NCBI GenBank assembly: GCA_030152425.1
Contig: JASLJP010000002.1
Location: 1-5,288, forward strand
DNA length: 5,288 nt
Direction: 5' to 3'
Source: Aquirhabdus sp.
Lineage (GTDB): Bacteria > Pseudomonadota > Gammaproteobacteria > Pseudomonadales > Moraxellaceae
Under the pieces are notes generated by a model. It was given only the letters and a program-made list of their open reading frames with translations, did not search any database and was not told the origin of the DNA. Positions within the stretch are counted from its first letter, which is position 1. Each line of letters opens with the position of its first letter. Shown one piece after another: positions 1 to 5,288 of the stretch. The translations under genes were made by a program, and so were the position numbers.

Positions 1-625
1 GCCCGATGATAATCTATCGCTGTTCGGCGAGGAGCATGAGCCTATCGTGCCAAGTGCCAGCCTTCCTGTGGCTGTTGAGCCCGTGGCCGTGCCTGATCTC
101 CCCGCAGTGGCCCTAGAGCCTGTCACCAAGAGCGCCGAGCCACTGCGTGAGCCTGTACCGCCCAAGGATGCCACCGCACAGACACCTTTTGAGCTGTTGG
201 CACATCCAGTTGCTGAACTGACTGGGGAATGGACGGCAGAGAAGTGGGAGTATTGGCTGCGTGAGCGTGCACTGACGGGCGCTTTGTTCGGGGGAGTCCT
301 CAGTCTCGGCCAGCACGGCATCATGCGCGGCACGATCGGAGGCTCAATCGAGTTTGTGATCGCAGCCGAACATCATGTCCTGACCTCGCAAATGCGTGAA
401 GGCTTGATCGCGGCATTAAAAGCCGATTGGCCACTGACCGAGCTCGACATTACCCATGCAGCACCGACCGAAATCACCCCTGTCCATCGCAAAGAGTCAC
501 GCCTGAAGCTTGCCCAAGCGCGCGCCCATGAGCTGCTTATTACCGACCCCGCCATTGCGCCGTTTATGGCACAGTTTGAAGGCGAAGTCGTCGAGCTGGT
601 GATGAAAGACGGATTAACGGGATAA
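1..625 (+). CDS. dnaX: DNA polymerase III subunit tau (DnaX), C-terminal part
   Basis: Partial gene: the reading frame is open from base 2 to the TAA at 623-625, giving 207 residues, and the true start lies upstream of the window. DnaX tau is the clamp-loader subunit that, in the family, links the polymerase III core and the DnaB helicase at the replication fork. The first ~55 residues are a Pro/Val/Ala-rich stretch, as in the flexible linker of tau. The rest is a compact alpha/beta domain with a GEWTAEKWEYWLRE segment early on and an ADWPLTELDI segment later. It ends in a helix carrying KLAQARAHELLITDPAI, which closely resembles the KLAQARESIIADNNI segment of E. coli tau, followed by a short acidic/hydrophobic tail. 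The ATPase domain and any programmed frameshift site for gamma would be upstream. The GTG at 47 is in frame but is an internal valine, not a start. Neither ybaB nor recR, the usual followers in enterobacteria, comes next. Confidence 0.9.
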   Translation, partial: PDDNLSLFGEEHEPIVPSASLPVAVEPVAVPDLPAVALEPVTKSAEPLREPVPPKDATAQTPFELLAHPVAELTGEWTAEKWEYWLRERALTGALFGGVLSLGQHGIMRGTIGGSIEFVIAAEHHVLTSQMREGLIAALKADWPLTELDITHAAPTEITPVHRKESRLKLAQARAHELLITDPAIAPFMAQFEGEVVELVMKDGLTG

Positions 626-626
626 C

Positions 627-641
627 GACAGTTCTGCTGTC
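627..641 (+). other. Small hairpin between dnaX and the LRR gene
   Basis: GACAG (627-631) and CTGTC (637-641) form a perfect 5-bp stem around a 5-base loop, starting just after the dnaX stop. No T-run follows; the next bases lead straight into the ribosome-binding site of the LRR gene. It is therefore unlikely to be an intrinsic terminator. It could be an mRNA-stabilising or attenuating structure, or chance. Confidence 0.25.
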
Positions 642-647
642 ATGGCA

Positions 648-653
648 AAGGAG
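648..653 (+). promoter_or_regulatory. Ribosome-binding site of the LRR gene
   Basis: AAGGAG is a perfect Shine-Dalgarno core lying 8 bases upstream of the ATG at 662. It fixes that start. The nearby TTG at 658 is out of frame and meets a stop after seven codons. Confidence 0.8.
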
Positions 654-661
654 TGCCTTGA

Positions 662-1627
662 ATGGTTGTGTTGCGTGCTGACATCGCTGCGCTGGCCGCC
701 CAACTGCGCCATACGCGAGGTCATGACGACGTGCGAGATCGTCCGCAGATGCTCGAGTTTTGGGCGCGATCACCGCAGCGTGAGCGTCAGCCTCAATCGA
801 CGCCTTATCCGGTAGACGTCTCGGATTCACCCGAGCTGTGTTTCGCTGTGAGCCTGCCGGATCTCTCTCCCCGACAACAAAAGCAACGTCTGGCTGATTG
901 GTGTCTAAGGCTACCGACCTTTAGCCATGTGCAGTGGGTCTGGCTCTATGGCACCACCCCGCAAACAATATTTGATGCCGTGTGCCAATTACCTAATCTG
1001 AAAGGGCTGTCTATCACACGCAGTTCGATCACGTCATTGGCCGCGCTGGCTCAATGCCAGCGACTGCAATACCTCAAACTGGCCAGCTCGCCGCGTATAC
1101 AATCCATCGAACCGTTGGCCGGATTGACCACGCTGCAGTGGCTGCAACTGGATCAACTCAAAGCGATCACCGCACTCGACCCGCTGCAGCAGCTAACGGG
1201 ACTTGAGGGTCTGGGCTTTACCGGCTCAGACCATAAAAGCCATGTGATCGACTCCCTGCTGCCGCTGCGCGGGCTCAGCGCGTTACGCTGGCTGCACCTC
1301 GGCGCATTACGGGTCAAAGACGCTTCGCTAAAGCCACTTGCGGGCTTAACGCAGCTTGAATGGCTGGGATTACCCAATAGTTTCAGTGTGGAAGCGTTTG
1401 CCGCGCTGTCCAATGATCTCCCGAGTGGAGTCTGCGACTGGTTGCAACCCTATCTGCGTTTGCACCCGTCGGTGCTGCCCTGTCGGGTCTGTCAGCAGAA
1501 TTGGCGGGTCATGTGCGCTGGGTTGGGCAGTAAAGCGCTCTGTCCCACCTGCGATGCAGTCAAACTTGCCCAACATATCGTACGGTTCAATCAGGCGAAA
1601 CAACAGGCTCTAGACGAGCAGACATAG
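662..1627 (+). CDS. Leucine-rich-repeat protein with C-terminal four-cysteine zinc-binding-like tail
   Basis: A 321-residue soluble protein with no signal peptide or membrane segment. Residues 1-85 are polar and not recognised. Residues ~86-250 form irregular leucine-rich repeats of about 21-25 residues: LPNLKGLSIT (~110-119), CQRLQYLKLA (~132-141), LTTLQWLQLD (~155-164), LTGLEGLGFT (~178-187), LSALRWLHLG (~205-214) and LTQLEWLGLP (~229-238). The tail has Cys274-x2-Cys277 and Cys294-x2-Cys297, with a further Cys285, a spacing that suggests a zinc ribbon or knuckle. LRRs bind proteins; the partner here is unknown. The gene starts 36 nt after dnaX with a strong RBS and ends 16 nt before a SUKH gene, so cotranscription of the pair is likely and readthrough from dnaX is possible. 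LRR and SUKH proteins both occur as immunity proteins in polymorphic-toxin loci, so an immunity or defence role is plausible but inferred. GATC density and base composition resemble the neighbours, so there is no sign of very recent transfer. Confidence 0.75.
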   Translation: MVVLRADIAALAAQLRHTRGHDDVRDRPQMLEFWARSPQRERQPQSTPYPVDVSDSPELCFAVSLPDLSPRQQKQRLADWCLRLPTFSHVQWVWLYGTTPQTIFDAVCQLPNLKGLSITRSSITSLAALAQCQRLQYLKLASSPRIQSIEPLAGLTTLQWLQLDQLKAITALDPLQQLTGLEGLGFTGSDHKSHVIDSLLPLRGLSALRWLHLGALRVKDASLKPLAGLTQLEWLGLPNSFSVEAFAALSNDLPSGVCDWLQPYLRLHPSVLPCRVCQQNWRVMCAGLGSKALCPTCDAVKLAQHIVRFNQAKQQALDEQT

Positions 1628-1630
1628 AAT

Positions 1631-1635
1631 AAGGA
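1631..1635 (+). promoter_or_regulatory. Ribosome-binding site of the SUKH gene
   Basis: AAGGA lies 8 bases upstream of the ATG at 1644 and selects it. Two other ATGs (1636 and 1640) are in different frames and sit too close to the AAGGA. Confidence 0.65.
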
Positions 1636-1643
1636 ATGCATGG

Positions 1644-2291
1644 ATGCAGCGGGATCTAGAGTTCATCAAAGCATGGATGCAGCAGCATGCGCCAGCGACC
1701 CTCACCCATCTCAACGTGCCGGCCAGCACAGCAGACCTACAGTCTCTGGAAACCGCTGTCGGACAGGCGCTGCCCGAATCATTTAAACAGTTTATGCGGC
1801 TGCATAACGGCGACAGCGACGTGATCGGAGATACTTTTTTTGGTGACTACAACGTGATGTTGTCGACGACCCAGATCGTGCAGCAATACCAGCTAGATCA
1901 GGAGATCGCTCGCCATATCTACGACCCACAGATGGCGACCATGGCGTTTTGGCGTGATCGCGTGTCGAATCAGATCATCTTTGTGAAAGGTGCGGTTAAG
2001 CCGCTGATGTTGCATCCAAAATGGATTCCGATCACCTGTATGAATGGCGACGTGCTGCGATATCTGGATTTTGACCCCGCACCGGGTGGCGTGCTCGGAC
2101 AGGTCATCGAAGTCGATCCTGAAAGCTGCGCTTATCAAGTGATCGCCAGCAGTTTTGAAGATTTAATCCGACGTTATCGCATTGCCATCGAGACTGGCGT
2201 GTACACGGTCAATGGCGATGGGCAGATAGCGTCGGTCTACGACAATGACGTATTGAGCTGGGGCGTGCCCGAGTGGCTGCAGAAAGCCTGA
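1644..2291 (+). CDS. SMI1/KNR4 (SUKH) family protein, putative immunity protein
   Basis: A 215-residue cytoplasmic protein with the hallmarks of the SUKH superfamily. Near the N-terminus (~25-56) is the pattern VPAS..DL..LE...G..LPESFKQF...HNG. In the middle (~126-161) KWIPIT...GDVLRYLDFDP resembles the strand region in which family members often show W-x-P-I and a following D-x-DP. Near 170-175 SFEDLI begins the last conserved helix. Residues ~180-215 extend beyond this helix. In bacteria, SUKH proteins are best known as immunity proteins that bind and neutralise nuclease and other toxins of polymorphic-toxin or contact-dependent systems; in yeast the founder Smi1/Knr4 regulates cell-wall synthesis. 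The bound toxin cannot be told from sequence, and none is encoded in the window. The gene sits 16 nt behind the LRR gene on the same strand. Its 3' end faces the thioesterase gene with 11 nt between stop codons and no recognisable terminator. Confidence 0.82.
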   Translation: MQRDLEFIKAWMQQHAPATLTHLNVPASTADLQSLETAVGQALPESFKQFMRLHNGDSDVIGDTFFGDYNVMLSTTQIVQQYQLDQEIARHIYDPQMATMAFWRDRVSNQIIFVKGAVKPLMLHPKWIPITCMNGDVLRYLDFDPAPGGVLGQVIEVDPESCAYQVIASSFEDLIRRYRIAIETGVYTVNGDGQIASVYDNDVLSWGVPEWLQKA

Positions 2292-2302
2292 ACTTCAGAC
2301 GA

Positions 2303-2746
2303 TTACCCGCGCGCGATTTCCAGCAGTGCCAGTTTTTCTCTCAGCCCTTCAGGGATGCCGACGGGTTTGCGTGTTGCACGATCAACAAAGACATGGACAA
2401 AACGGCCTTGGGCAGTGGTCGATTCCGCACCGTCTTGAAACACGCCAACTTCATAATAGACGGACGAGTGTCCAAGGTGTGCCACCCGTAGTCCGCCATC
2501 CAGCCGATCCGGGAAGGAGACCGGTGAAAAGTAGCTGCAGCCAGAATCTACGACCAGCCCAATGATTTCACCGTCATGGATGTCTAGCCCGCCAACCTCG
2601 ATCAGATAGCGGTTGACGATCGTGTCGAAGTAGCTGTAGTACATCACATTATTGACATGACCATAGATGTCGTTATCAGACCAGCGCGTGGTGATGTCGG
2701 TGTACCAGACATAGTCGGCGCGGATATTGGGAGTAGGACGTGTCAT
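2303..2746 (-). CDS. Acyl-CoA thioesterase, 4-hydroxybenzoyl-CoA thioesterase-like hotdog family
   Basis: A 147-residue single-hotdog-domain protein, the usual length for the YbgC/FadM/4HBT type. Such enzymes hydrolyse acyl-CoA thioesters to free acid and CoA, generally as cytoplasmic oligomers. The signature is in the first helix region: RWSDNDIYGHVNN (residues 21-33) followed by a YYSYFDT segment. By analogy with the family D-x-x-G motif, Asp26 is the likely catalytic acid. Later strands carry SCSYFSPV-like (here GCSYFSPV, ~69-76) and GRFVHVFVD (~114-122) segments typical of the fold. The ATG overlaps the TGA of the upstream dehydrogenase by four bases (ATGA at 2746-2743), and only a weak AGGCGG-like RBS precedes it, so translational coupling is likely. 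The substrate is unknown. The pairing with an alcohol dehydrogenase suggests it releases an acid from an acyl-CoA related to the same pathway, which is inference. Confidence 0.85.
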   Translation of the reverse strand: MTRPTPNIRADYVWYTDITTRWSDNDIYGHVNNVMYYSYFDTIVNRYLIEVGGLDIHDGEIIGLVVDSGCSYFSPVSFPDRLDGGLRVAHLGHSSVYYEVGVFQDGAESTTAQGRFVHVFVDRATRKPVGIPEGLREKLALLEIARG

Positions 2747-3933
2747 GCGTATGCCGCCTGATAGATCGCCAGCGCATCAGCTTCTGTGACGGGGCGCGGG
2801 TTGTTAATAAGGAGCCGGGTCTGCTTCATGGCATCTGCCGCAAGGATGGGCAAATGGCCACGTTGTATCGTCTGTAGCGCGCCCTCCGCGTCTTTATACT
2901 GCACGTGGCATAGGCTGGTGGGTAAGCCGCTATCGACGATATGTTTCTCCATACGGTGGATCAGTAGCTCGGCAAGCTCTGCGTCCGTCCCTGTCGCCTG
3001 CGGCACGAGGGTTCGATACAGTTCGGCATAGCTTTGCGTTGCATGTAACGTATTAAAGCGCATCACGGCGATCAATACAAGTGCATTGGTGAGCCCATGC
3101 GGCAGATGGTAGTGCCCACCGAGTGGGTAGGCCAAGGCATGGACTGCCGCGACAGGCGAATTGGCAAAGGCCTGTCCCGCCATCATCGCACCCAGCAGCA
3201 TATGGGCACGTGCGCTGATGTTGTGTCCATCATGCACTGCGGCCTGCAAGTGACCATCGAGTAAACGCAGTGCTTCACGCGCCAGCATGTCGGAATACGG
3301 ATTTTTCTTATGTTGGCTGGTAAATGCTTCAATTGCATGAACCATGGCGTCGATGCCTGTCGCTGCGGTGGCTGCTGGGGGTAAATCGAGGGTCAGTTCG
3401 GCATCCAGTAGTGCAGCATCGGCAAATAGCACGGGGGAGACCACGCCCATTTTTGTGGTTTCGCCCGTCGTAACAATCGCCACCGCCGTGACTTCAGAGC
3501 CTGTGCCCGCTGTGGTGGGGACTTGAATAAGGGGGAGGCGGCGGCCTTTGACATTGTTGACGCCGTAAATCTCGGCGATGTGTTGAGTCTGCGCTGGATT
3601 GGCCAGCAGGGCGATGAGTTTGGCGACATCCATCGAGCTACCCCCTCCGTAGCCGACCACGCCGTCTATGCCCGCGTCTTTGGCAAATGTCGTGGCGGCG
3701 AGGATGACGGCCTCTGGTGGATCTGCCTGTACATCTGAGTAGACTGTAACGCGTAAGCCCGCACTCTCCAAGCTCTGCAGTGCATCACGGTGGAGCTGAA
3801 ACTGTACGATTCCGGGGTCGGTGACAAACAAGACATGACGGATACCGAGTGCCAGACAGGTTTCTCCCAACTGGTGTCGACTTCCTGCTGCACAGATGAT
3901 TTGGCGGACCGTATCAAAATTAAATCCGCGCAT
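2743..3933 (-). CDS. Iron-containing (group III) alcohol dehydrogenase
   Basis: A 396-residue NAD(P)-dependent enzyme of the Fe-ADH family, slightly longer than the common ~385. The N-terminal half holds the nucleotide-binding motif GGGSSMD (96-102) and the PTTAGTGSE segment (139-147). The C-terminal half holds the metal ligands expected from FucO-type enzymes: Asp195 and His199 in GIDAMVHAIEAF, His265 in VHALAYPLGG, and His279 in LPHGLTNA. All four are intact, so it should be an active metal enzyme interconverting an alcohol and an aldehyde or ketone. The family is diverse (FucO, AdhB, 1,3-propanediol and 4-hydroxybutyrate dehydrogenases), so the substrate cannot be named. I chose the ATG at 3933 because a perfect GAAGGAG lies 8 nt upstream. 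An in-frame ATG at 3981 would add 16 residues but has no RBS. It is the first gene of a two-gene operon with the downstream thioesterase (ATGA overlap) and is transcribed divergently from the phosphatase gene. Confidence 0.9.
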   Translation of the reverse strand: MRGFNFDTVRQIICAAGSRHQLGETCLALGIRHVLFVTDPGIVQFQLHRDALQSLESAGLRVTVYSDVQADPPEAVILAATTFAKDAGIDGVVGYGGGSSMDVAKLIALLANPAQTQHIAEIYGVNNVKGRRLPLIQVPTTAGTGSEVTAVAIVTTGETTKMGVVSPVLFADAALLDAELTLDLPPAATAATGIDAMVHAIEAFTSQHKKNPYSDMLAREALRLLDGHLQAAVHDGHNISARAHMLLGAMMAGQAFANSPVAAVHALAYPLGGHYHLPHGLTNALVLIAVMRFNTLHATQSYAELYRTLVPQATGTDAELAELLIHRMEKHIVDSGLPTSLCHVQYKDAEGALQTIQRGHLPILAADAMKQTRLLINNPRPVTEADALAIYQAAYA

Positions 3934-3941
3934 GAGCGGCA

Positions 3942-3948
3942 CTCCTTC
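3942..3948 (-). promoter_or_regulatory. Ribosome-binding site that sets the dehydrogenase start
   Basis: On the minus strand this reads GAAGGAG, 8 bases before the ATG at 3933. It is the strongest Shine-Dalgarno in the region and falls inside the longer 412-codon frame opening at 3981, which argues that the shorter 396-residue start is the real one. Confidence 0.8.
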
Positions 3949-4039
3949 ATCATGTTCATACTTTAGGCGATCGCTGCACATATCGATGCGATCTCAGTGC
4001 TCGTCTGATCGATGATGCACCGATTATGTGTAATCTGTG

Positions 4040-4048
4040 AATATATCA
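4040..4048 (-). promoter_or_regulatory. Candidate extended -10 promoter for the dehydrogenase operon
   Basis: The minus strand reads TGATATATT, that is a TGn extension followed by TATATT (5 of 6 to the sigma-70 -10 box). No good -35 lies at 17 bases, which an extended -10 can tolerate. The transcript would begin near 4033 and have a leader of about 100 nt. Not distinguishable by eye from the alternative at 4080-4108. Confidence 0.35.
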
Positions 4049-4079
4049 TGACCTTGTTTGACGAATCTGCCTCAATCCC

Positions 4080-4108
4080 ATAGTATTTCCAGAGGGGTAG
4101 ATGATCAA
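4080..4108 (-). promoter_or_regulatory. Candidate sigma-70 promoter for the dehydrogenase operon
   Basis: On the minus strand TTGATC (4108-4103) is followed after exactly 17 bases by TACTAT (4085-4080). Each box matches the sigma-70 consensus at 4 of 6 positions, so the spacing is the main support. The -35 overlaps the left ATCAATT repeat at 4104-4110. Confidence 0.35.
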
Positions 4109-4131
4109 TTGCAAACGATCGCAAATCAATT
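4104..4131. repeat. Short repeat cluster, possible operator
   Basis: ATCAATT occurs at 4104-4110 and again at 4125-4131, 21 bases apart (two helical turns). Between them TTGC (4109-4112) and GCAA (4121-4124) form an inverted repeat with an 8-base spacer, and GCAAA recurs at 4111 and 4121. It overlaps a candidate -35 box of the dehydrogenase operon, as a regulator site might. No regulator gene is in the window and the site is short enough to be chance. Confidence 0.3.
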
Positions 4132-4214
4132 TCGTTGAAGTTTTTTATTGTGTCTTGCCTTTTTATTTTAGTAGCAGTTTGACGGTGTACGCGTAGTCAC
4201 CGGGCGGGACACGG

Positions 4215-4220
4215 TATACT
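4215..4220 (+). promoter_or_regulatory. Candidate -10 box for the phosphatase-murB operon
   Basis: TATACT matches the sigma-70 -10 consensus at 5 of 6 positions and lies about 50 bases before the phosphatase start, with a pyrimidine-rich leader between. No good -35 lies at 16-18 bases; the nearby TTGACG (4179-4184) is 30 bases away, too far to pair with it. Confidence 0.4.
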
Positions 4221-4269
4221 GCCAGCATCCGCCTTTTCTTTTTTCTCATTCACTACCGAGTCTTGTGGA

Positions 4270-4764
4270 ATGGTCGTCGTGCCGAGTCGCGTGTTGTGTG
4301 TGTGTTTGGGAAATATCTGTCGTTCTCCGACGGCAGAGGTGATCTTGCAGACCCATGCTGCGCGTCATGGCGTTGATCTGCTGGTCGATTCGGCAGGCAC
4401 CAATAACTATCACCCGAATGCCGCGCCGGATCCGCGTAGCCAGCAGCATGCTGCTCAGTGTGGCTATGATCTGAGCGCACTTCGCGCACGGCAGGTCAGA
4501 GATCGTGACTTTACTGAATTCGACCTCATTCTCGCTATGGATCATCGCAATCTGGCCGATTTACATCAGTGGCTACGCGGCATAGCCAGTCAGATTCCGC
4601 ATGGCACGCCGATTGCGCGGTTGGCCCTGATGAGTGAGCACGATCAGCACTACCCGTTACAGTCGGTGCCTGATCCTTATTACGGCCACGCCGCTGATTT
4701 TGACCGCGTGATCCACCAACTCGAAAGCAGCGCTTTGGCGTGGATCACGCACTGGAAAACATAA
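4270..4764 (+). CDS. Low-molecular-weight protein-tyrosine phosphatase
   Basis: A 164-residue cytoplasmic enzyme of the LMW-PTP family, the usual length. It would hydrolyse phosphotyrosine (or a related phosphomonoester) through a cysteinyl-phosphate intermediate. The P-loop CLGNICRS spans residues 12-19 right after the first strand, with nucleophile Cys12 and Arg18 (C-x5-R-S). The general acid is Asp135 in VPDPYYG (133-139), and SAGT (41-44) and LAMD (88-91) are further family landmarks. In relatives such enzymes act on tyrosine kinases of capsule or exopolysaccharide export, or are housekeeping paralogues next to murB; the murB setting favours the latter. The start at 4270 has only a weak GAG nine bases upstream; the in-frame GTG at 4279, with GGAA upstream, is an alternative that would remove three residues. 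murB starts 4 nt after the stop, so they form an operon. Confidence 0.92.
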   Translation: MVVVPSRVLCVCLGNICRSPTAEVILQTHAARHGVDLLVDSAGTNNYHPNAAPDPRSQQHAAQCGYDLSALRARQVRDRDFTEFDLILAMDHRNLADLHQWLRGIASQIPHGTPIARLALMSEHDQHYPLQSVPDPYYGHAADFDRVIHQLESSALAWITHWKT

Positions 4765-4768
4765 CTTT

Positions 4769-5288
4769 ATGACGCAACACATTCGTTTTGTAGAGCACGC
4801 CCGTTTAGATCGGCTCAACACCTTACGCTTGCCGTGCACGGCGCGATTCATGGCGGACGTGTCCTCGATCCCTGCGCTTGCCGCTATCCTGACCTCTGTG
4901 ACCGCAACGCGTCTACCTCGGTTAATCTTGGGCGGCGGAAGCAACCTGCTGTTGCCCGAGCAGCTCCATGCATTGGTCATTCGCCCGCTACTCAAAGGCA
5001 TCCGTTTACTGCGGACCGATGGTGATCGTGTCATCGTCGAGGTGATGGCCGGAGAGCCGTGGCATGATCTGGTCATGACCACCCTCGCTCAGGGCTGGTA
5101 TGGTTTAGAAAACCTCGCCTTGATCCCGGGCACTGTCGGTGCGGCTCCTGTGCAAAACATTGGCGCATATGGCGTCGAAGTCGTCGATCGGCTCTACTCA
5201 GTCCAAGCCATGGATCGTACGGGTCGATTGCACGATCTACGTCCCGCAGAGTGTCGTTTTTCCTATCGGGACAGCATTTTTAAGCAAA
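4769..5288 (+). CDS. murB: UDP-N-acetylenolpyruvoylglucosamine reductase (MurB), N-terminal half
   Basis: Partial: 173 residues from the ATG to the window end, against about 340 for full-length enzymes. MurB is the FAD-dependent, NADPH-using cytoplasmic enzyme that reduces UDP-GlcNAc-enolpyruvate to UDP-MurNAc in peptidoglycan synthesis. The FAD-binding LGGGSNLLL lies at 54-62, and GLENLALIPGTVGAAPVQN (112-130) with IGAYGVEV (131-138) matches E. coli MurB almost residue for residue. CRFSYRDSIFK (162-172) carries the catalytic-site Tyr166 and Arg167, equivalent to Tyr158-Arg159 of E. coli. The GAYG and SYRDS features place it in the type I (E. coli-like) group. The catalytic serine and glutamate of the C-terminal part are beyond the window. 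The ATG follows the phosphatase stop by 4 bases with only a weak GGAAAA upstream, so coupled translation is likely. Confidence 0.95.
   Translation, partial: MTQHIRFVEHARLDRLNTLRLPCTARFMADVSSIPALAAILTSVTATRLPRLILGGGSNLLLPEQLHALVIRPLLKGIRLLRTDGDRVIVEVMAGEPWHDLVMTTLAQGWYGLENLALIPGTVGAAPVQNIGAYGVEVVDRLYSVQAMDRTGRLHDLRPAECRFSYRDSIFKQ

Larger units (their letters stand above)
3934..4269. other. Divergent intergenic region between the dehydrogenase and phosphatase genes
   Basis: These 336 bases hold no convincing gene. The part nearest the dehydrogenase would be its 5' leader. The middle (about 4030-4180) is clearly more AT-rich than the genes, with T-runs at 4141-4146 and 4160-4169, and contains candidate minus-strand promoters and a repeat cluster (4104-4131). 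The right end (4211-4269) has a TATACT candidate -10 and a pyrimidine-rich leader for the phosphatase gene. I see no tRNA, no riboswitch I can name, and no hairpin followed by a T-run. Confidence 0.7.

Noticed and set aside
627..641. GACAG/CTGTC hairpin as a dnaX terminator
   Set aside because: Only 5 bp and no T-run follows; the downstream bases form the RBS of the next gene.
2288..2298. Palindrome CTGAACTTCAG at the SUKH/thioesterase junction as a bidirectional terminator
   Set aside because: The arms are separated by one base, so no hairpin can form without opening the stem, and there is no T-run on either side.
2273..2565. Plus-strand open frames overlapping the end of the SUKH gene and the thioesterase gene
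   Set aside because: They are antisense shadows of a well-supported thioesterase with intact family motifs and have no plausible RBS or protein family.
3967..3974. GCGATCGC octamer resembling the cyanobacterial HIP1 repeat
   Set aside because: Single occurrence noticed, the genes are not cyanobacterial, and it is explained by the general GATC richness.
3934..3981. A 16-residue N-terminal extension of the alcohol dehydrogenase from the ATG at 3981
   Set aside because: No Shine-Dalgarno precedes 3981, while a perfect GAAGGAG sits 8 bases before the ATG at 3933, inside the extension.
4179..4220. TTGACG and TATACT as a paired -35/-10 promoter
   Set aside because: The two boxes are 30 bases apart; sigma-70 promoters need about 16-18, so only the TATACT was kept as a candidate.
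4834..5025. Open frame on the plus strand inside murB
   Set aside because: It overlaps the clear murB frame that starts at 4769 and runs through the window end; its protein has no recognisable features.

Overview
The window looks like a chromosomal stretch from a gammaproteobacterium of moderate GC content (by eye somewhat above 50%). The evidence is a tau-type DnaX C-terminus and a low-molecular-weight phosphatase gene directly followed by a type I murB of the E. coli kind, an order known from Pseudomonas and relatives. The protein style recalls the Moraxellaceae/Pseudomonadales, but this is an impression and was not tested. GATC is strikingly frequent throughout, about 50 sites by hand count against about 20 expected.

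Layout, left to right. (1) Bases 1-625 (+) are the 3' end of dnaX, with the Pro/Val-rich linker and the C-terminal tau domain. (2) Bases 662-1627 and 1644-2291 (+) follow closely, with gaps of 36 and 16 nt. The first encodes a leucine-rich-repeat protein ending in a four-cysteine zinc-knuckle-like tail, and the second a SMI1/KNR4 (SUKH) protein. Both folds occur among immunity proteins of bacterial toxin systems, but no toxin gene is visible here. (3) Bases 3933-2743 and 2746-2303 (-) are a two-gene operon with a 4-base ATGA overlap: an iron-containing alcohol dehydrogenase, then a hotdog-fold acyl-CoA thioesterase. Its 3' end meets the SUKH gene tail to tail across 11 nt. (4) Bases 3934-4269 are a divergent, partly AT-rich intergenic region with candidate promoters for both directions and a small repeat cluster. 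(5) Bases 4270-4764 (+) encode a low-molecular-weight protein-tyrosine phosphatase, followed after 4 nt by murB (4769 to the window end, N-terminal half only).

Functionally, dnaX (replication) and murB (peptidoglycan precursor synthesis) are core housekeeping genes. The dehydrogenase/thioesterase pair is probably a small metabolic operon acting on an alcohol/aldehyde and an acyl-CoA of unknown identity. The LRR/SUKH pair is the accessory element and the most interesting part. I see no RNA genes, insertion sequences, CRISPR arrays or convincing intrinsic terminators. The window does not display an obvious new system; the LRR-zinc/SUKH pair behind dnaX is the best candidate for one.
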